64,000 nt of DNA from JABDIP01 sp965227455 (GCA_965227455.1 OZ245752.1:868001-932000); one strand, 5' to 3'; counted from the first letter of the stretch, positions 16,574 to 25,671 are shown. A program made the numbers and translations. Notes: generated by a model not told the origin, from the sequence alone.

Positions 16574-16925
16574 AAACCGATCCGCCAATCAGTTGCCAGG
16601 GTGTCAGTCCGATTATCGATAAGTGAGACGAGTTAAAAGAGCGTTACAACTATAAGAGGAAGAATTTTAGTATTGATTGAAGCTATTTTTCTGCACCCGC
16701 TATTCTTCCAAACTTTCCAATCTGTTAACGTGCCCAGCATAGATCAACAGAAACTCGCTAAATTCCGCCGAATTCTGGTGACCCGAAGAATCGCGAAAGT
16801 TGCGGCTCGGCAAGGGCACTCTAGCATGGCGGCACAACACTACCCCGACCCTCGGTTGTCACTTCGGCGACCCACGACGCGAAGGCATCACCGGTCTATG
16901 GTGGCGCTATCATCGGAATCCGCCA
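16574..16925. other. AT-rich upstream region of the PhnD-like gene
   Basis: Bases about 16600-16760 are distinctly AT-rich (for example ATTTTAGTATTGATTGAAGC) and hold no credible gene. This is the natural promoter region of the minus-strand PhnD-like gene. A plus-strand frame from 16673 is open but has no coding character. Confidence 0.5.
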
Positions 16926-16928
16926 TGA

Positions 16929-17099
16929 TCAGCTCACGCGATCGGTGCCCTGACACGCTCGCCGCGCGGCGGGGCGGCGTCGCAATTTCTGGCATTCCTG
17001 GCGATGTCGGAGGGGCAGGCGGCCTATGCCCGCCATGGCTTCATCAGCGCCACGCCCGATGAGCTGCGCCTCAAGCCGATCCCTTGGGCGGCGCCGGCG
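16929..17099 (+). pseudogene. C-terminal fragment of a periplasmic binding protein
   Basis: The plus-strand frame after a TGA at 16926 reads GGAASQFLAFLAMSEGQAAY, then ARHGFISATPDELRLKPIP. This is the usual end of a type-2 periplasmic binding protein of the PstS/ModA kind (A..FLAFL.S.EGQA..A..GF). Nothing matching lies upstream, and the frame runs on without a stop into the antisense of the neighbouring SH3-protein gene. I take it as a decayed gene end, not an expressed protein. It ends against the stop of the minus-strand gene at 17100. Confidence 0.6.
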
Positions 17100-18410
17100 C
17101 TAGCTGTCGCAGCCGGTGGAGGCGTCGCGGCGGAGCCCGGACGAGATCACGCAGAGCTTGCCGGCATCCGCCACGAAGGCCGGATGGATGTCGCCGCGTT
17201 CGTCCCGCAGGATGAACAGATCGCGGTAGCGATACATCCGGCCGGTTCGGCTGCAGATCTCCAGCCCGGACTGGCCGGCGCCGCAGGCCTCCCAATGCCG
17301 GAAGGTGCCGTCCGTCGATACCTCGAAGCCATAGCCGCTATTGCCCGACCGCTCTGCACCCGACCAGTCGGAGACGGCCGTCAGCCGGTCCTCATAGGCC
17401 AGGTAGGAATCCATCACCCAGCCGGACAGGTCGGTCCGGCAGCCGCCGGAACCGGGGCATTCGAGGACCGTGACCCGGACCCAATCGTCCCGCCGTCCGT
17501 TCAGGATCACCGGCATTCGTCGATCGTCCCGGCGCTCCACGGCGGAGGCTCTGGGCAAGCGGGCAACGATGCTCCCGGACAGGGACGGGCGGTCACGCAG
17601 ATTGAGGCTGCTGGCGGCCGTCAGGGCCAGGCGCTGGCGACGCTCTGCGGCGAGCCGGGCGATTGCCGCGGCCGGGCCTTCGACGCCGGCCGCCGTCCTG
17701 TCGGCCGTGGCGCAATAGGTGCTGCCGCCGGTTCCGTCCTGGACGAGCGGGCACAATGCACCGTTCGCGTCAATGGCCAGCTTCACATCCTGCCGGTCCA
17801 GCCAATTGCCGGTCCGGGAGCGCCCGCGGACCAGATCGCCATGGCGGTGCAGCGTGCCGGACAGCACGCAGACGCTTCCCAGCGCCAGTTCCTCGAGCGG
17901 CCCGCATTGCGGCGCGATGCCGATGGCGGTGCTGCAGCTGCCGGCGGAGCAGGGCAGGCGCCAGCGGGTGAAAGCGCCGTCGGTGGAGATGTCGTAGGCG
18001 AAAACCGATCGCGCATCATAACCGGCGACGACTCCCGACCGGCCATCCTGCATGGGCGCGAAACGGTCGTCATAGGCGAGATAGGAGTTCGCCACCCATC
18101 CGGCTTCGTAGGTCTCGCATGCCGCGTCGGCGCAGCGGAAGGTTGCGACGTAACTCCAGTGATCGTCCCGACCGCTCACCCGCATGGTCGGGCCGGCATC
18201 GTCCAGCACCGCGACCGGCCAGGCGCGCGGCAGCACGGTGATCGTCGCCGCGTCCAGCGAAGGTTCGGCGCGCAGGTTGAGGCCGGCAGCGGCTACCAGC
18301 GCCCGGGGGCTTCCCCAGGTCTGTTGCTGCTGCACCTCGCCGGCCGATGCCGGTGCAAGATACAATCCCGCTGCCAGAGCGGCCCATATGGCCGCGGCGC
18401 GTCGAGACAT
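17100..18410 (-). CDS. Secreted protein with two SH3-like domains (internal duplication)
   Basis: The start at 18410 is preceded by GGGGAGGA and yields 437 residues with a signal peptide (AAIWAALAAGLYLAPASA). The protein is two similar halves. Each has an SH3b-like stretch (GLNLRAEPSLDAATITVLPR and SLNLRDRPSLSGSIVARLPR), then a Cys-bearing W.RVTVLEC / W.YVATFRC strand, GWV..SYLAY.DR, an F.(I/V)STDG.F..W..C segment and a cysteine-rich end. Many paired Cys suggest disulfides in the periplasm. SH3b domains often bind peptidoglycan, but no enzyme domain is present. The role is unknown. Confidence 0.75.
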   Translation of the reverse strand: MSRRAAAIWAALAAGLYLAPASAGEVQQQQTWGSPRALVAAAGLNLRAEPSLDAATITVLPRAWPVAVLDDAGPTMRVSGRDDHWSYVATFRCADAACETYEAGWVANSYLAYDDRFAPMQDGRSGVVAGYDARSVFAYDISTDGAFTRWRLPCSAGSCSTAIGIAPQCGPLEELALGSVCVLSGTLHRHGDLVRGRSRTGNWLDRQDVKLAIDANGALCPLVQDGTGGSTYCATADRTAAGVEGPAAAIARLAAERRQRLALTAASSLNLRDRPSLSGSIVARLPRASAVERRDDRRMPVILNGRRDDWVRVTVLECPGSGGCRTDLSGWVMDSYLAYEDRLTAVSDWSGAERSGNSGYGFEVSTDGTFRHWEACGAGQSGLEICSRTGRMYRYRDLFILRDERGDIHPAFVADAGKLCVISSGLRRDASTGCDS

Positions 18411-18829
18411 CGGTTCGGTCCTCCCCGTGACGGCATGCGCCGGCTCGAATTGAACCGGCAACCCGGCGATACGTTGCACGCATCGCGTCGATGGTGGTCA
18501 TGCCCCACTTGCCACGCCTGAGTGGCTGTCCCCGAGAAGGCACGCAATCAATTTGACCTGTCTTTTTGAGAACGGGCTGCCAAGAGGTTTATTCCCCGGA
18601 ATTCAGTGCCTTGGGAGGATTTCTTCAGGTGCCGAAATGGGTGACTCGGAACCCGCCTTGGAACGCGCATTTCCCAGGATCGATCGATCCGCTTCGGCGA
18701 CGGCATTTGGGTGCGCGAAGTCTATAAATGATCTTCAGCCGCCCTTAACGATTGGTTAGTACTCTCGCACCAACCCAAGGGGATGGCGGTGCCGTTCCCA
18801 GGAACCGATCAAGAAGAATGGGGGCGGAC
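18411..18829. other. Intergenic region, no gene seen
   Basis: This 419-bp stretch separates two divergent genes and should carry both promoters. It has local A/T-rich spots (near 18545-18570 and 18715-18755) but no frame with coding character and no clear hairpin. Confidence 0.5.
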
Positions 18830-19030
18830 ATGACTGTCTCGGTTGGTGACGTGGTGACATTTGCCGAAGGCGGCGCCAAGGGCGACCTCGGACGCGTCTG
18901 CAAGGACAACGGCATCACGGTCCATGTGCATTTCAAGGCCGGCGGTTGCCTGCGGGTCGCCAAGGCGGCTCTTGAAGTGGCGAACGGCAACGCGCCCGAA
19001 TGCGACAAGAACTGCGCGCATGCCGGCTGA
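18830..19030 (+). CDS. Small KOW-like protein, about 66 residues
   Basis: The protein begins TVSVGDVVTFAEGGAKGDLG, then RVCKDNGITVHVHFKAGGC and a Cys-containing end (APECDKNCAHAG). The GDVV.F...G.KGD.GRV..N pattern resembles the KOW motif of small RNA- or ribosome-associated proteins. The ATG at 18830 follows GGGGCGGAC; an in-frame ATG at 18818 would add four residues. Three Cys and several His could bind metal. It stands alone, 206 bp before the FGGY kinase gene. Function not known. Confidence 0.6.
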   Translation: MTVSVGDVVTFAEGGAKGDLGRVCKDNGITVHVHFKAGGCLRVAKAALEVANGNAPECDKNCAHAG

Positions 19031-19236
19031 AGGCCGGCGCCGACCCTTACCGGCGCAAGACGCCGGTTTGCCTCTGACCTATTGACATGATTCATGAGCG
19101 AAGGGTGGTGACCGGCCCGGTCTCCATCGGCCTCGCTCCGCGGCCCGGTGGACGCTGTGGCCCGCCAATGCCAAGATCGCGGAAATAACGCATTGGACCG
19201 CCCGGCGGTCCGAACGACCGTGTTGGGAGGCATGAC

Positions 19237-20751
19237 GTGGCGGGACCGTATATGCTCGGTGTCGATGGCGGCACCGAGGGCCTGAGGGCCGGCATCTTCG
19301 ATCTGACCGGCACCCCGATCGGCTTCGCCGCCACCCCCTACGAGACACGCTTTCCCAATCCCGGCTGGGCCGAGCAGGATCCCCGCGACTGGTGGCGGGC
19401 GCTTGGGCAGTCGGTCCGACAGGTGGTTGCAGAGGCCGGCGTTGCGCCGACCGACATCGCCGCGATCGCGCTGGACACCACCTGCTGCAGCGTGGTGGCG
19501 CTGGACGCCCAGGGCGATCCGGTCCGCCCGGCGCTCATCTGGATGGACATGCGCTCAGGCTCGGTGACCGAGCGGGTGGCGGGCTGCGGCGATCCGGCCC
19601 TGAAGGTGAACAGCGCCGGTGCCGGGCCGGTCTCGGCGGAATGGATGGTGCCCAAGGCCCTGTGGCTGAAGGAGAATGAGCCGCAGCATTTCGACGCCGC
19701 CGCCCATATCTGCGAATTCCAGGATTACCTGAACTTCCACCTGACCGGTCGCATGGTCGCCAGCATCAACAACGTCTCGGTGCGGTGGCATTACGGATCG
19801 CGCGACGGCGGCTATCAGGCGGGGCTGCTGGCCCGGCTCGGCCTCGATGCCCTGCTGGACAAATGGCCCAAGGACGTGCTGCCGCTGGGCGAGGTGATCG
19901 GCGGCCTGACGCCGGCCGCGGCAGAGCATCTCGGCCTGCCAGAGGGGTTGCCGGTGGCGCAGGGCGGTGCCGACGCCTTCATCGGCATGATCGGGCTTGG
20001 CGTGGTGCGGCCCGGCCGACTCGCCTTCATCACCGGCTCCTCGCATCTGCATCTCGGGCTCAGCGACAGCGCCTTCCACGGCCAAGGGGTCTGGGGCACC
20101 TATGCCGATGCGGTGATCCCGGGCCTGCACGTGGTGGAAGGCGGGCAGACCTCGACCGGTTCCATCGTCAACTGGTTCAAGGGCATGCTCGGCGAGGAGA
20201 TGACCTATGAGCGCCTGAATGCCGAGGCTTCGGCCTTGCCGCCGGGCTCCGAAGGGCTGGTGGTGCTGGACCATTTCCAGGGCAACCGCACGCCGCATAC
20301 CGACCCCAATTCCCGCGGCGTGATCTCCGGTCTGACCCTCAAGCACGGGCCGGCGCACATCTTCCGCGCCATCATCGAGGGCATTGGCTTCGGCACCGAG
20401 CTGATCCTGGAAACCATGCGCGGCACCGGGTTCGAGCCGCGCGACGTGGTCATCGCCGGCGGCGCCACCCGGTCCGACCTGTGGCTGCAGCTGCATGCCG
20501 ACATCTCCGGGCTGCCGCTCAGCCTGACCAAGGTGGCCGACGCGCCGTCCCTGGGTTCGGCGATCCTGGCGGCTGTGGGGGCCGGGCTCTATGAGGACAT
20601 CGCCACCGCCTCGGACGAGATGGTGCAGGTGGTCCGCACCATCGAGCCGGATCCGGCCATGCACGAGGCCTACCGGCCGATCTACCAGACATATAAGGAT
20701 ACCTACCCGGCGATTTCCGACCTGCTGCACCGCCAGGCGGGCGTGTCGTGA
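19237..20751 (+). CDS. FGGY-family carbohydrate kinase
   Basis: The GTG at 19237 has GGAGG six bases upstream, giving 504 residues. FGGY features run through it: MLGVDGGTEGLRAGIFDLTG (first phosphate loop), AIALDTTCCSVVALDAQGDP, PALIWMDMRSG, GGADAFIGMIGLGVV, FITGSSHLHLG and VIAGGATRSDLWLQLHADIS with SLGSAILAAVGAG near the end. Family members phosphorylate pentoses, pentuloses, deoxysugars or polyols; this one resembles ribulokinase-type members by length and motifs. It opens a same-strand run with a membrane protein, an RbsD/FucU mutarotase and ribokinase, so the substrate is probably a pentose or deoxyhexose derivative. The exact sugar is unknown. Confidence 0.85.
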   Translation: MAGPYMLGVDGGTEGLRAGIFDLTGTPIGFAATPYETRFPNPGWAEQDPRDWWRALGQSVRQVVAEAGVAPTDIAAIALDTTCCSVVALDAQGDPVRPALIWMDMRSGSVTERVAGCGDPALKVNSAGAGPVSAEWMVPKALWLKENEPQHFDAAAHICEFQDYLNFHLTGRMVASINNVSVRWHYGSRDGGYQAGLLARLGLDALLDKWPKDVLPLGEVIGGLTPAAAEHLGLPEGLPVAQGGADAFIGMIGLGVVRPGRLAFITGSSHLHLGLSDSAFHGQGVWGTYADAVIPGLHVVEGGQTSTGSIVNWFKGMLGEEMTYERLNAEASALPPGSEGLVVLDHFQGNRTPHTDPNSRGVISGLTLKHGPAHIFRAIIEGIGFGTELILETMRGTGFEPRDVVIAGGATRSDLWLQLHADISGLPLSLTKVADAPSLGSAILAAVGAGLYEDIATASDEMVQVVRTIEPDPAMHEAYRPIYQTYKDTYPAISDLLHRQAGVS

Positions 20752-20781
20752 TGGGACCCGGCCGGCGCTGAGGAGCCGCAG

Positions 20782-21360
20782 GTGAATACCCCCGCTCACC
20801 TGATCATCAACATGGCGCTCCTGGGCCGTAGACAGAGCCTGCGGTCGCAGATCGCGATCCTGGTCGGCGCGGTGCTGCCGGATGCGGCGATGTTCGTCTT
20901 CTATTTCATCGAAAAGGTCGTCCTCGGCACGCCGGAGAACATCATCTGGTCCGAGCGCTATTACGATCCGCTCTGGCAGAACATCTTCGACGTGCCGAAC
21001 TCGATCCCGCTGATCCTGGCCGGCCTGGCAATCGCCTGGAGGATGGGATCGCTGCCGGGCAAGCTGCTGTTCGCCAGCATGCTGTTGCATGTGGCCGGCG
21101 ACCTTCCGTTCCACAATGATGACGGCCACCGGCATTTCTACCCGTTCTCGGACTGGCGCTTCGAAAGCCCGGTTTCCTATTGGGACCGCGACCATTACGG
21201 CGGCATCTTCGCCTGGGTCGAGGCGGCCGCCGTTTTCGCCGGCTGCCTGGTGCTGGTCTGGCGCGGCAGCCCGATGGCGACCCGCATCCTGGCGGGCGCG
21301 GTGGGCAGCGCCTATCTGGCCTTCGGCGTCTATGCGGCGACGGTGTGGGGCGGGGCCTGA
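20782..21360 (+). CDS. YdjM-like integral membrane protein (metal-dependent hydrolase type)
   Basis: GTG start with GGAG eight bases upstream; 192 residues. The opening NTPAHLIINMALLG resembles the TP.H....A segment of YdjM-type membrane-bound putative hydrolases. It has about four or five hydrophobic helices (IAILVGAVLPDAAMFVFYFI, SIPLILAGLAIAW, LLFASMLLHVAGDLPFH, AAAVFAGCLVLVW, and a C-terminal helix). His and Asp clusters (HVAGDLPFHNDDGHRHFYPF) could hold a metal. It lies between the sugar kinase and the mutarotase but has no evident sugar role. The family label is tentative. Confidence 0.6.
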   Translation: MNTPAHLIINMALLGRRQSLRSQIAILVGAVLPDAAMFVFYFIEKVVLGTPENIIWSERYYDPLWQNIFDVPNSIPLILAGLAIAWRMGSLPGKLLFASMLLHVAGDLPFHNDDGHRHFYPFSDWRFESPVSYWDRDHYGGIFAWVEAAAVFAGCLVLVWRGSPMATRILAGAVGSAYLAFGVYAATVWGGA

Positions 21361-21505
21361 GCGCGGCGGCGGCTGCTACGGCTTGACGCCGCGATGGCAG
21401 TGACGGTGTGATGCGGGGGACGGTGGCCGGTCTGATCACCGGCGCCTGAGACTAGCTTCTCCGGCCGCGATCAACGCGGCGGACCGATAGGGAGATGTCC
21501 ATCCA

Positions 21506-21967
21506 ATGCTCAAGAATCTCGATCCGCTACTGACACCGGACCTGCTCTACATCCTGCGTGCCATGGGGCATGGCGACGATCTGGTGCTTGCGGATTGCAA
21601 TTTTCCGGCGGATTCGGTGGCCAAGCACACCGTGAGCGAGGAGCTGATCCGGCTGGACGGGGTCGATGTGCCGCGGGCCGCCCGCGCCATTCTCTCGGTC
21701 TATCCGCTGGACACCTTCGTCGACGCGCCGGTGCATCGCATGGAGGTGGTCGGCGAGCCGGACACCATTCCCGAGGTACAGCAGGAGGTGCAGGCGCTGG
21801 TCAACGAGTCGTCCGGCCGGGACTGGCCCATGGGCAGCATCGAGCGCATGGAGTTCTACGAACACGCCAAGCGGTCCTACGCCGTGGTCTGCACCGGCGA
21901 GCGCCGCGGCTATGGCTGCTTCATCCTGAAGAAGGGGATCATCCTTCCGGACGGGTCGGCCGGCTGA
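21506..21967 (+). CDS. RbsD/FucU-family sugar mutarotase
   Basis: The 153-residue protein begins MLKNLDPLLTPDLLYILRAM, then GHGDDLVLADCNFPADSVAK with the catalytic His, and ends with YEHAKRSYAVVCTGERRGYG and CFILKKG. RbsD and FucU interconvert sugar anomers; MGHGD...LAD.NFPA is closer to FucU (L-fucose mutarotase) than to RbsD. The ribokinase gene starts 13 bp after its stop. It probably presents the right anomer to the kinase or dehydrogenase of this region. Confidence 0.88.
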   Translation: MLKNLDPLLTPDLLYILRAMGHGDDLVLADCNFPADSVAKHTVSEELIRLDGVDVPRAARAILSVYPLDTFVDAPVHRMEVVGEPDTIPEVQQEVQALVNESSGRDWPMGSIERMEFYEHAKRSYAVVCTGERRGYGCFILKKGIILPDGSAG

Positions 21968-21979
21968 CGGGAGGCGATC

Positions 21980-22909
21980 ATGGCGGGGCAGGGAGTGACG
22001 GTACTCGGGGTGTTCGTGGCCGACCTGGCGTTCTGGACCGGGCGGTTGCCGACCATGGGCGAGACAGTGATGGGGCGGGAGTTCAAGCTCGGCCCCGGCG
22101 GCAAGGGATCGAACCAGGCGATCGCGGCGCGGCGGGCCGGGGCGGCGGTGACCTTCATCTCCAAACTGGGCGCCGATGCCTTCGGCGAGCTGGCGCGTCG
22201 CACCTATCGCGACGAGGGCATCTCCGAGGACTTCGTCTTCGAGAGTGCGGAGACGGGTACCGGCGCGGCCGCGATCCTGGTCAACGAGCAGAGCGGCGAC
22301 AACGCGATCGTGGTCGCCATGGGCGCGGTCGCGGACCTGTCGGTGGCCGAGCTGGAATCCGCCGAGCGGGCCATTGCCGACGCGGCGGTGTTCGCCACCA
22401 ATCTGGAACTGCCGGTGGTGCTGGCCGAGCGCGGCCTGCAAATCGCCCGGCAACACGGCGTCACGACGCTGCTCAATCCGGCCCCGGCCGTGGCCCTGCC
22501 GGACCATATCTACCCGATGGTGGACTATTTCACCCCCAACGAGACCGAGGCGGCGGCCCTGGCCGGGGTGCCGGTGGAGAACGCCGATCAGGCCGAGGCG
22601 GCCGCCGACATCTTCCTGGGGCGTGGCGTCGGCACTGCCATCATCACACTGGGAGAGCAGGGCGTCCTGTTCAAGGATGCCGGCGGCGCGGAGCTGATCC
22701 CGGCCGTCGAGGCCGGGACGGTGGTGGACACCACCGGCGCCGGCGACGCCTTCAATGGCGGCTTCTCCGTCGGCCTGTCGGAGGGCCGCGATCCGCGCGA
22801 CGCAGCGCGCTTCGGCTGCGCGGTGGCGGGTCTGTCGGTGACCAGCGTCGGCACCGCCCCGTCGATGCCGTCCCGGGCGGCGGTGGATGCGCTGACGGGC
22901 CGGTCCTGA
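21980..22909 (+). CDS. rbsK: Ribokinase (PfkB family)
   Basis: 309 residues; GGGAGG precedes the ATG. Diagnostic segments are GVFVADLAFWTGRLPTMGET, GPGGKGSNQAIAARRAGAAV (substrate lid), FATNLELPV, LLNPAPAVALPDHIYPMVDY, FTPNETEAAALAG, IITLGEQGVLFKDAGG and DTTGAGDAFNGGFSVGLSEG, whose Asp is the catalytic base. It phosphorylates ribose or a similar sugar at O5. It is paired with the mutarotase upstream, as in rbs operons. All active-site motifs are present. Confidence 0.88.
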   Translation: MAGQGVTVLGVFVADLAFWTGRLPTMGETVMGREFKLGPGGKGSNQAIAARRAGAAVTFISKLGADAFGELARRTYRDEGISEDFVFESAETGTGAAAILVNEQSGDNAIVVAMGAVADLSVAELESAERAIADAAVFATNLELPVVLAERGLQIARQHGVTTLLNPAPAVALPDHIYPMVDYFTPNETEAAALAGVPVENADQAEAAADIFLGRGVGTAIITLGEQGVLFKDAGGAELIPAVEAGTVVDTTGAGDAFNGGFSVGLSEGRDPRDAARFGCAVAGLSVTSVGTAPSMPSRAAVDALTGRS

Positions 22910-22925
22910 CGTCTGCGATCATCGA

Positions 22926-23786
22926 CTAGAGGAGCGGGCCGCGGCCGGCTTCCGGCGCCGGGCGGCACAACGCATCCGGAAAGGCGACACGCGCCATCCA
23001 TCCCTGCTTCGACCGCCGGTCGACATCCAGACGGCCGCCATTCAGCCGCACGAGAAGATGCCAGATCGCGACGGCGATATCGGTCCCGCCCTGCCGGGCC
23101 CCGGCCGCGCTGTCCCGCGGCCCGGAAGAGCCGGCCGGGCGCTGCTGCGCCTTGGATCGCCCAAGCCGCTCGATCCGATACACGAACTCGCGGCGGTCGG
23201 GGTCATGGGCCGATGACACGGTTATGCAGTCGCCCTTGCGGGAGCTTGCGATCGCGTCATGCACGAGTTCGGCCAGGATCTTGGCCACCGCATTGCGATT
23301 GGCCAGCAGCACCGCGCGACCGGCATCGGCGTTTCCGGCCACCCGGATTCCTGCTCCCTCCGCGGCCGGGCGCGCCAGGTCCAGGCAGGACGCGATGACT
23401 TCGGCCGATTGCGTCGGGACCGCCCTGGGCGGAATGCCGCCGCCATGGTCCGACAGCATGTCCAGCACGTTGGCGATGAGATCGCGCAGCCGGGCGCCGC
23501 TCTCCAGGATGTGGCGGGCGTATTCCCGATAGCGCTCGTTGCCCACATCGCCCAGCACCTCTCCGTCCAGCATCTCGGCAAATCCGATGATGGCGTTGAG
23601 CGGCGTGCGCAATTCGTGGCTGAGCACCGAGAGGGCGTCCACCTCGCGGTGCGGGCTCGCGGCCTTAGGCGGAAGCGCCGCCATCACATTCGGCCCCGGC
23701 GATATGTCCCGACATCCGGCGCCCTGCGGCGCCGGCCGGTCGTAACGGTTCCTTCGGCATCTGCGTCCGATCGAAACCCTGTCCAT
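22926..23786 (-). CDS. HisKA-containing sensor kinase homologue with degenerate ATP-binding lobe
   Basis: With the start at 23786 the protein has about 286 residues; an ATG at 23684 is an alternative, and neither has a strong ribosome site. The phospho-acceptor helix ALSVLSHELRTPLNAIIGFA (His57) is intact. The catalytic lobe is eroded: where the N-box Asn is expected it reads ILAELVHDAIASSRKG, there is no DxGxG box, and the second glycine box is replaced by GTDIAVAIWHLLVRLNGG. It may dimerise or accept phosphate but probably cannot bind ATP normally. No sensor or membrane helix is seen. It lies about 310 bp downstream of a paralogue on the same strand. Confidence 0.7.
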   Translation of the reverse strand: MDRVSIGRRCRRNRYDRPAPQGAGCRDISPGPNVMAALPPKAASPHREVDALSVLSHELRTPLNAIIGFAEMLDGEVLGDVGNERYREYARHILESGARLRDLIANVLDMLSDHGGGIPPRAVPTQSAEVIASCLDLARPAAEGAGIRVAGNADAGRAVLLANRNAVAKILAELVHDAIASSRKGDCITVSSAHDPDRREFVYRIERLGRSKAQQRPAGSSGPRDSAAGARQGGTDIAVAIWHLLVRLNGGRLDVDRRSKQGWMARVAFPDALCRPAPEAGRGPLL

Positions 23787-24098
23787 GTCTTCAATGCTGT
23801 CTTTCCCCTGAGTTCGGAAGACAAGCAAGACCCTTGACGATGTAACGTTTCGCGCTCTGTCGCCCCGACGGCGCATTTTGATCAGACCGGCTTACCCCGA
23901 TCGCTTACCAGGTACAAGGCTGAATGTGACAATTTTATGAGAAAACGTTTTAATTACACGGAAACCAAAGGTTAGCGGCATTCACGAATCCGCGATAACC
24001 ATTCGTATAGTCGAAGACTACTTAAGCAGAGGCAGCGAATACGATCGGTAGATTTGCTCGCCAAGGTCGCCGGCGGTCGGCACCCCTTGCGCGGCCGC

Positions 24099-25361
24099 TC
24101 ATCCGGCGTATTTGCTGTCTTCCTCGGCTCCGGACACGGTCTGACGCAGGATGCGCCGTTCCGGCAGGCGGACATGCACCTCGGTGCCGGCCTCCGCACA
24201 CCGGTTGACCTCCAGCTCGCCGCCATGCAGGCGGACCAGCCATTTGCACAAGGGCAGGCCGAGCCGGGTGTTGGTGCTGTCGCCGTCGCCGACATCGCCG
24301 AGCCGCCCGAAGGGCAGTTCGGCCGGGGCCGTATCGGAACCGCCGGGGTTGACGATGGTGTAGATCAGCCCGCCATCCGCCGCCGATTCATCGACCGTCA
24401 CCGAGACCTCGCCATCGCCGCTGCTGCGGATCGCGTCGGCGACCAGGAAGGACAGGATGCGGGTCATGATCTGCGGATCGGCCATGATCTGCGTGCCGTC
24501 GGCCAGGCCGTCGATATCGTGGGCGATCCGATCGCCCTCGCCATCCTCGCCGCCCTTGCCGAGCAGCGCCTCGACCGGCGCCTGCGGGTCGATGACCGAA
24601 TCGCTGATCTGCAGCGCGCTGCTGTCGCCGATCACCAGATCGAACATGTCGGACAGGAACTCGAGCAGGCGCTCGCCGCTCTCATGGATGTGCCGGGCGT
24701 ATTGGCGGTAATGCGGGTCGCCAAGCGCGCCGTAGGTCTCCCGGTCGAGCATCTCGGCAAAGCCGATGATGGCGTTCAGCGGGGTGCGGAATTCGTGGTT
24801 CAGCAGGGTCAGCAGCTCCTGGGTGGACGTATCCGTCCGCGATTCAGACGATGGCTCGTCGTCGCCCACGGGCTGCGTAGCGAAGAGGTCGGGGCGGGGC
24901 GGGGCGGCGGCCGTCGGCAGCACGCTCACATTCTCGCCCAGGGTCTCGGGGTCCGGCGCCTTCGGTCCGGAGGTGGCGAAGGCGGTGAAGACCGCGAAGA
25001 GGGAGATCGGCTTGCCTTCGCTGTCGCGCAGCGGCGACAGGCGCAGGCTGCCATAGATCACCGTGCCGTCCTTGGCGACCAGCCGGCGCGGGATCTGGGC
25101 GTTGCCGACGGTGCCGACCAGCAGGTCGGCGATCATCGCCGCTTCGGTATCGGTATCGTCGGGATGGCCGCAATCGGACCAGCGCATATCGGCCAGCTCG
25201 TAACGCGAATACTGGACCAGCGCCGTGAAGTCGCTGTTGACGCTCTGGATCAGCCCGTTCAGGTCGATGATTGCGGACGCGGTTATGTCCTGGTCGACGG
25301 GCAATTGCTCCGGCTTGGGACCGCCCTTGGCGCCGGGAAGGTGAACAACCTTACTCGTCAT
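24099..25361 (-). CDS. PAS-HisKA sensor kinase homologue with degenerate ATP-binding lobe
   Basis: 420 residues, soluble. Residues about 25-125 form a PAS domain (ASAIIDLNGLIQSVNSDFTA, then LVAKDGTVIYGSLRLSPLRD). A Pro-rich linker leads to the HisKA helix TLLNHEFRTPLNAIIGFAEM with His189. The ATPase lobe lacks the N-box Asn (ILSFLVADAIRSSG) and the DxGxG box (IVNPGGSD); only a weak second glycine box remains (STNTRLGLPLCKWLVRLHGG). It resembles the shorter neighbour at 22926 in the HisKA region, so the pair arose by duplication. A non-catalytic, PAS-regulated phospho-acceptor or scaffold is likely. Confidence 0.75.
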   Translation of the reverse strand: MTSKVVHLPGAKGGPKPEQLPVDQDITASAIIDLNGLIQSVNSDFTALVQYSRYELADMRWSDCGHPDDTDTEAAMIADLLVGTVGNAQIPRRLVAKDGTVIYGSLRLSPLRDSEGKPISLFAVFTAFATSGPKAPDPETLGENVSVLPTAAAPPRPDLFATQPVGDDEPSSESRTDTSTQELLTLLNHEFRTPLNAIIGFAEMLDRETYGALGDPHYRQYARHIHESGERLLEFLSDMFDLVIGDSSALQISDSVIDPQAPVEALLGKGGEDGEGDRIAHDIDGLADGTQIMADPQIMTRILSFLVADAIRSSGDGEVSVTVDESAADGGLIYTIVNPGGSDTAPAELPFGRLGDVGDGDSTNTRLGLPLCKWLVRLHGGELEVNRCAEAGTEVHVRLPERRILRQTVSGAEEDSKYAG

Positions 25362-25671
25362 AATTGATACTCGATCCGTCGGTTTCTCAGTTTTCCTCTT
25401 TTCCCTGTCGCATCGAGTAGCTTTAGCAGCCGGTTTTTTGCAATTAATCGTTCATTGATAATCGCTGTTTTCGGCCGATAATTCAATTAAAAAACGCAAT
25501 CTATCAAAATTTTTATGTAGTTTCGTTAATATGTCGGACTAAGATATTTACCCTACTGGAATATTAACCAAACATGATGGTTAAAAGGTCCGACTTTTAA
25601 CATTGGATTTACTATAAGCGTCATTTGCCGTCCGATGCCTCCAGGGAAGCCGTCGGCGGTATTGTTCGCCG
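25362..25671. other. AT-rich intergenic region between two minus-strand genes
   Basis: About 25430-25610 is strikingly AT-rich against the GC-rich background (for example ATAATTCAATTAAAAAACGC). No frame looks coding. It should hold the promoter of the PAS-HisKA gene. Confidence 0.55.
25580..25601. promoter_or_regulatory. Inverted repeat, possible operator
   Basis: GTTAAAAG (25580-25587) and CTTTTAAC (25594-25601) form a perfect 8-bp dyad with a 6-base spacer, inside the AT-rich region just past the end of the HAD phosphatase gene and upstream of the PAS-HisKA gene. It could be a regulator site or a weak terminator; the regulator is not known. Confidence 0.4.

Noticed and set aside
16673..17062. 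A 129-codon plus-strand frame from the AT-rich region
   Set aside because: Its composition is not protein-like and it is in a different frame from the binding-protein fragment that is recognisable here.
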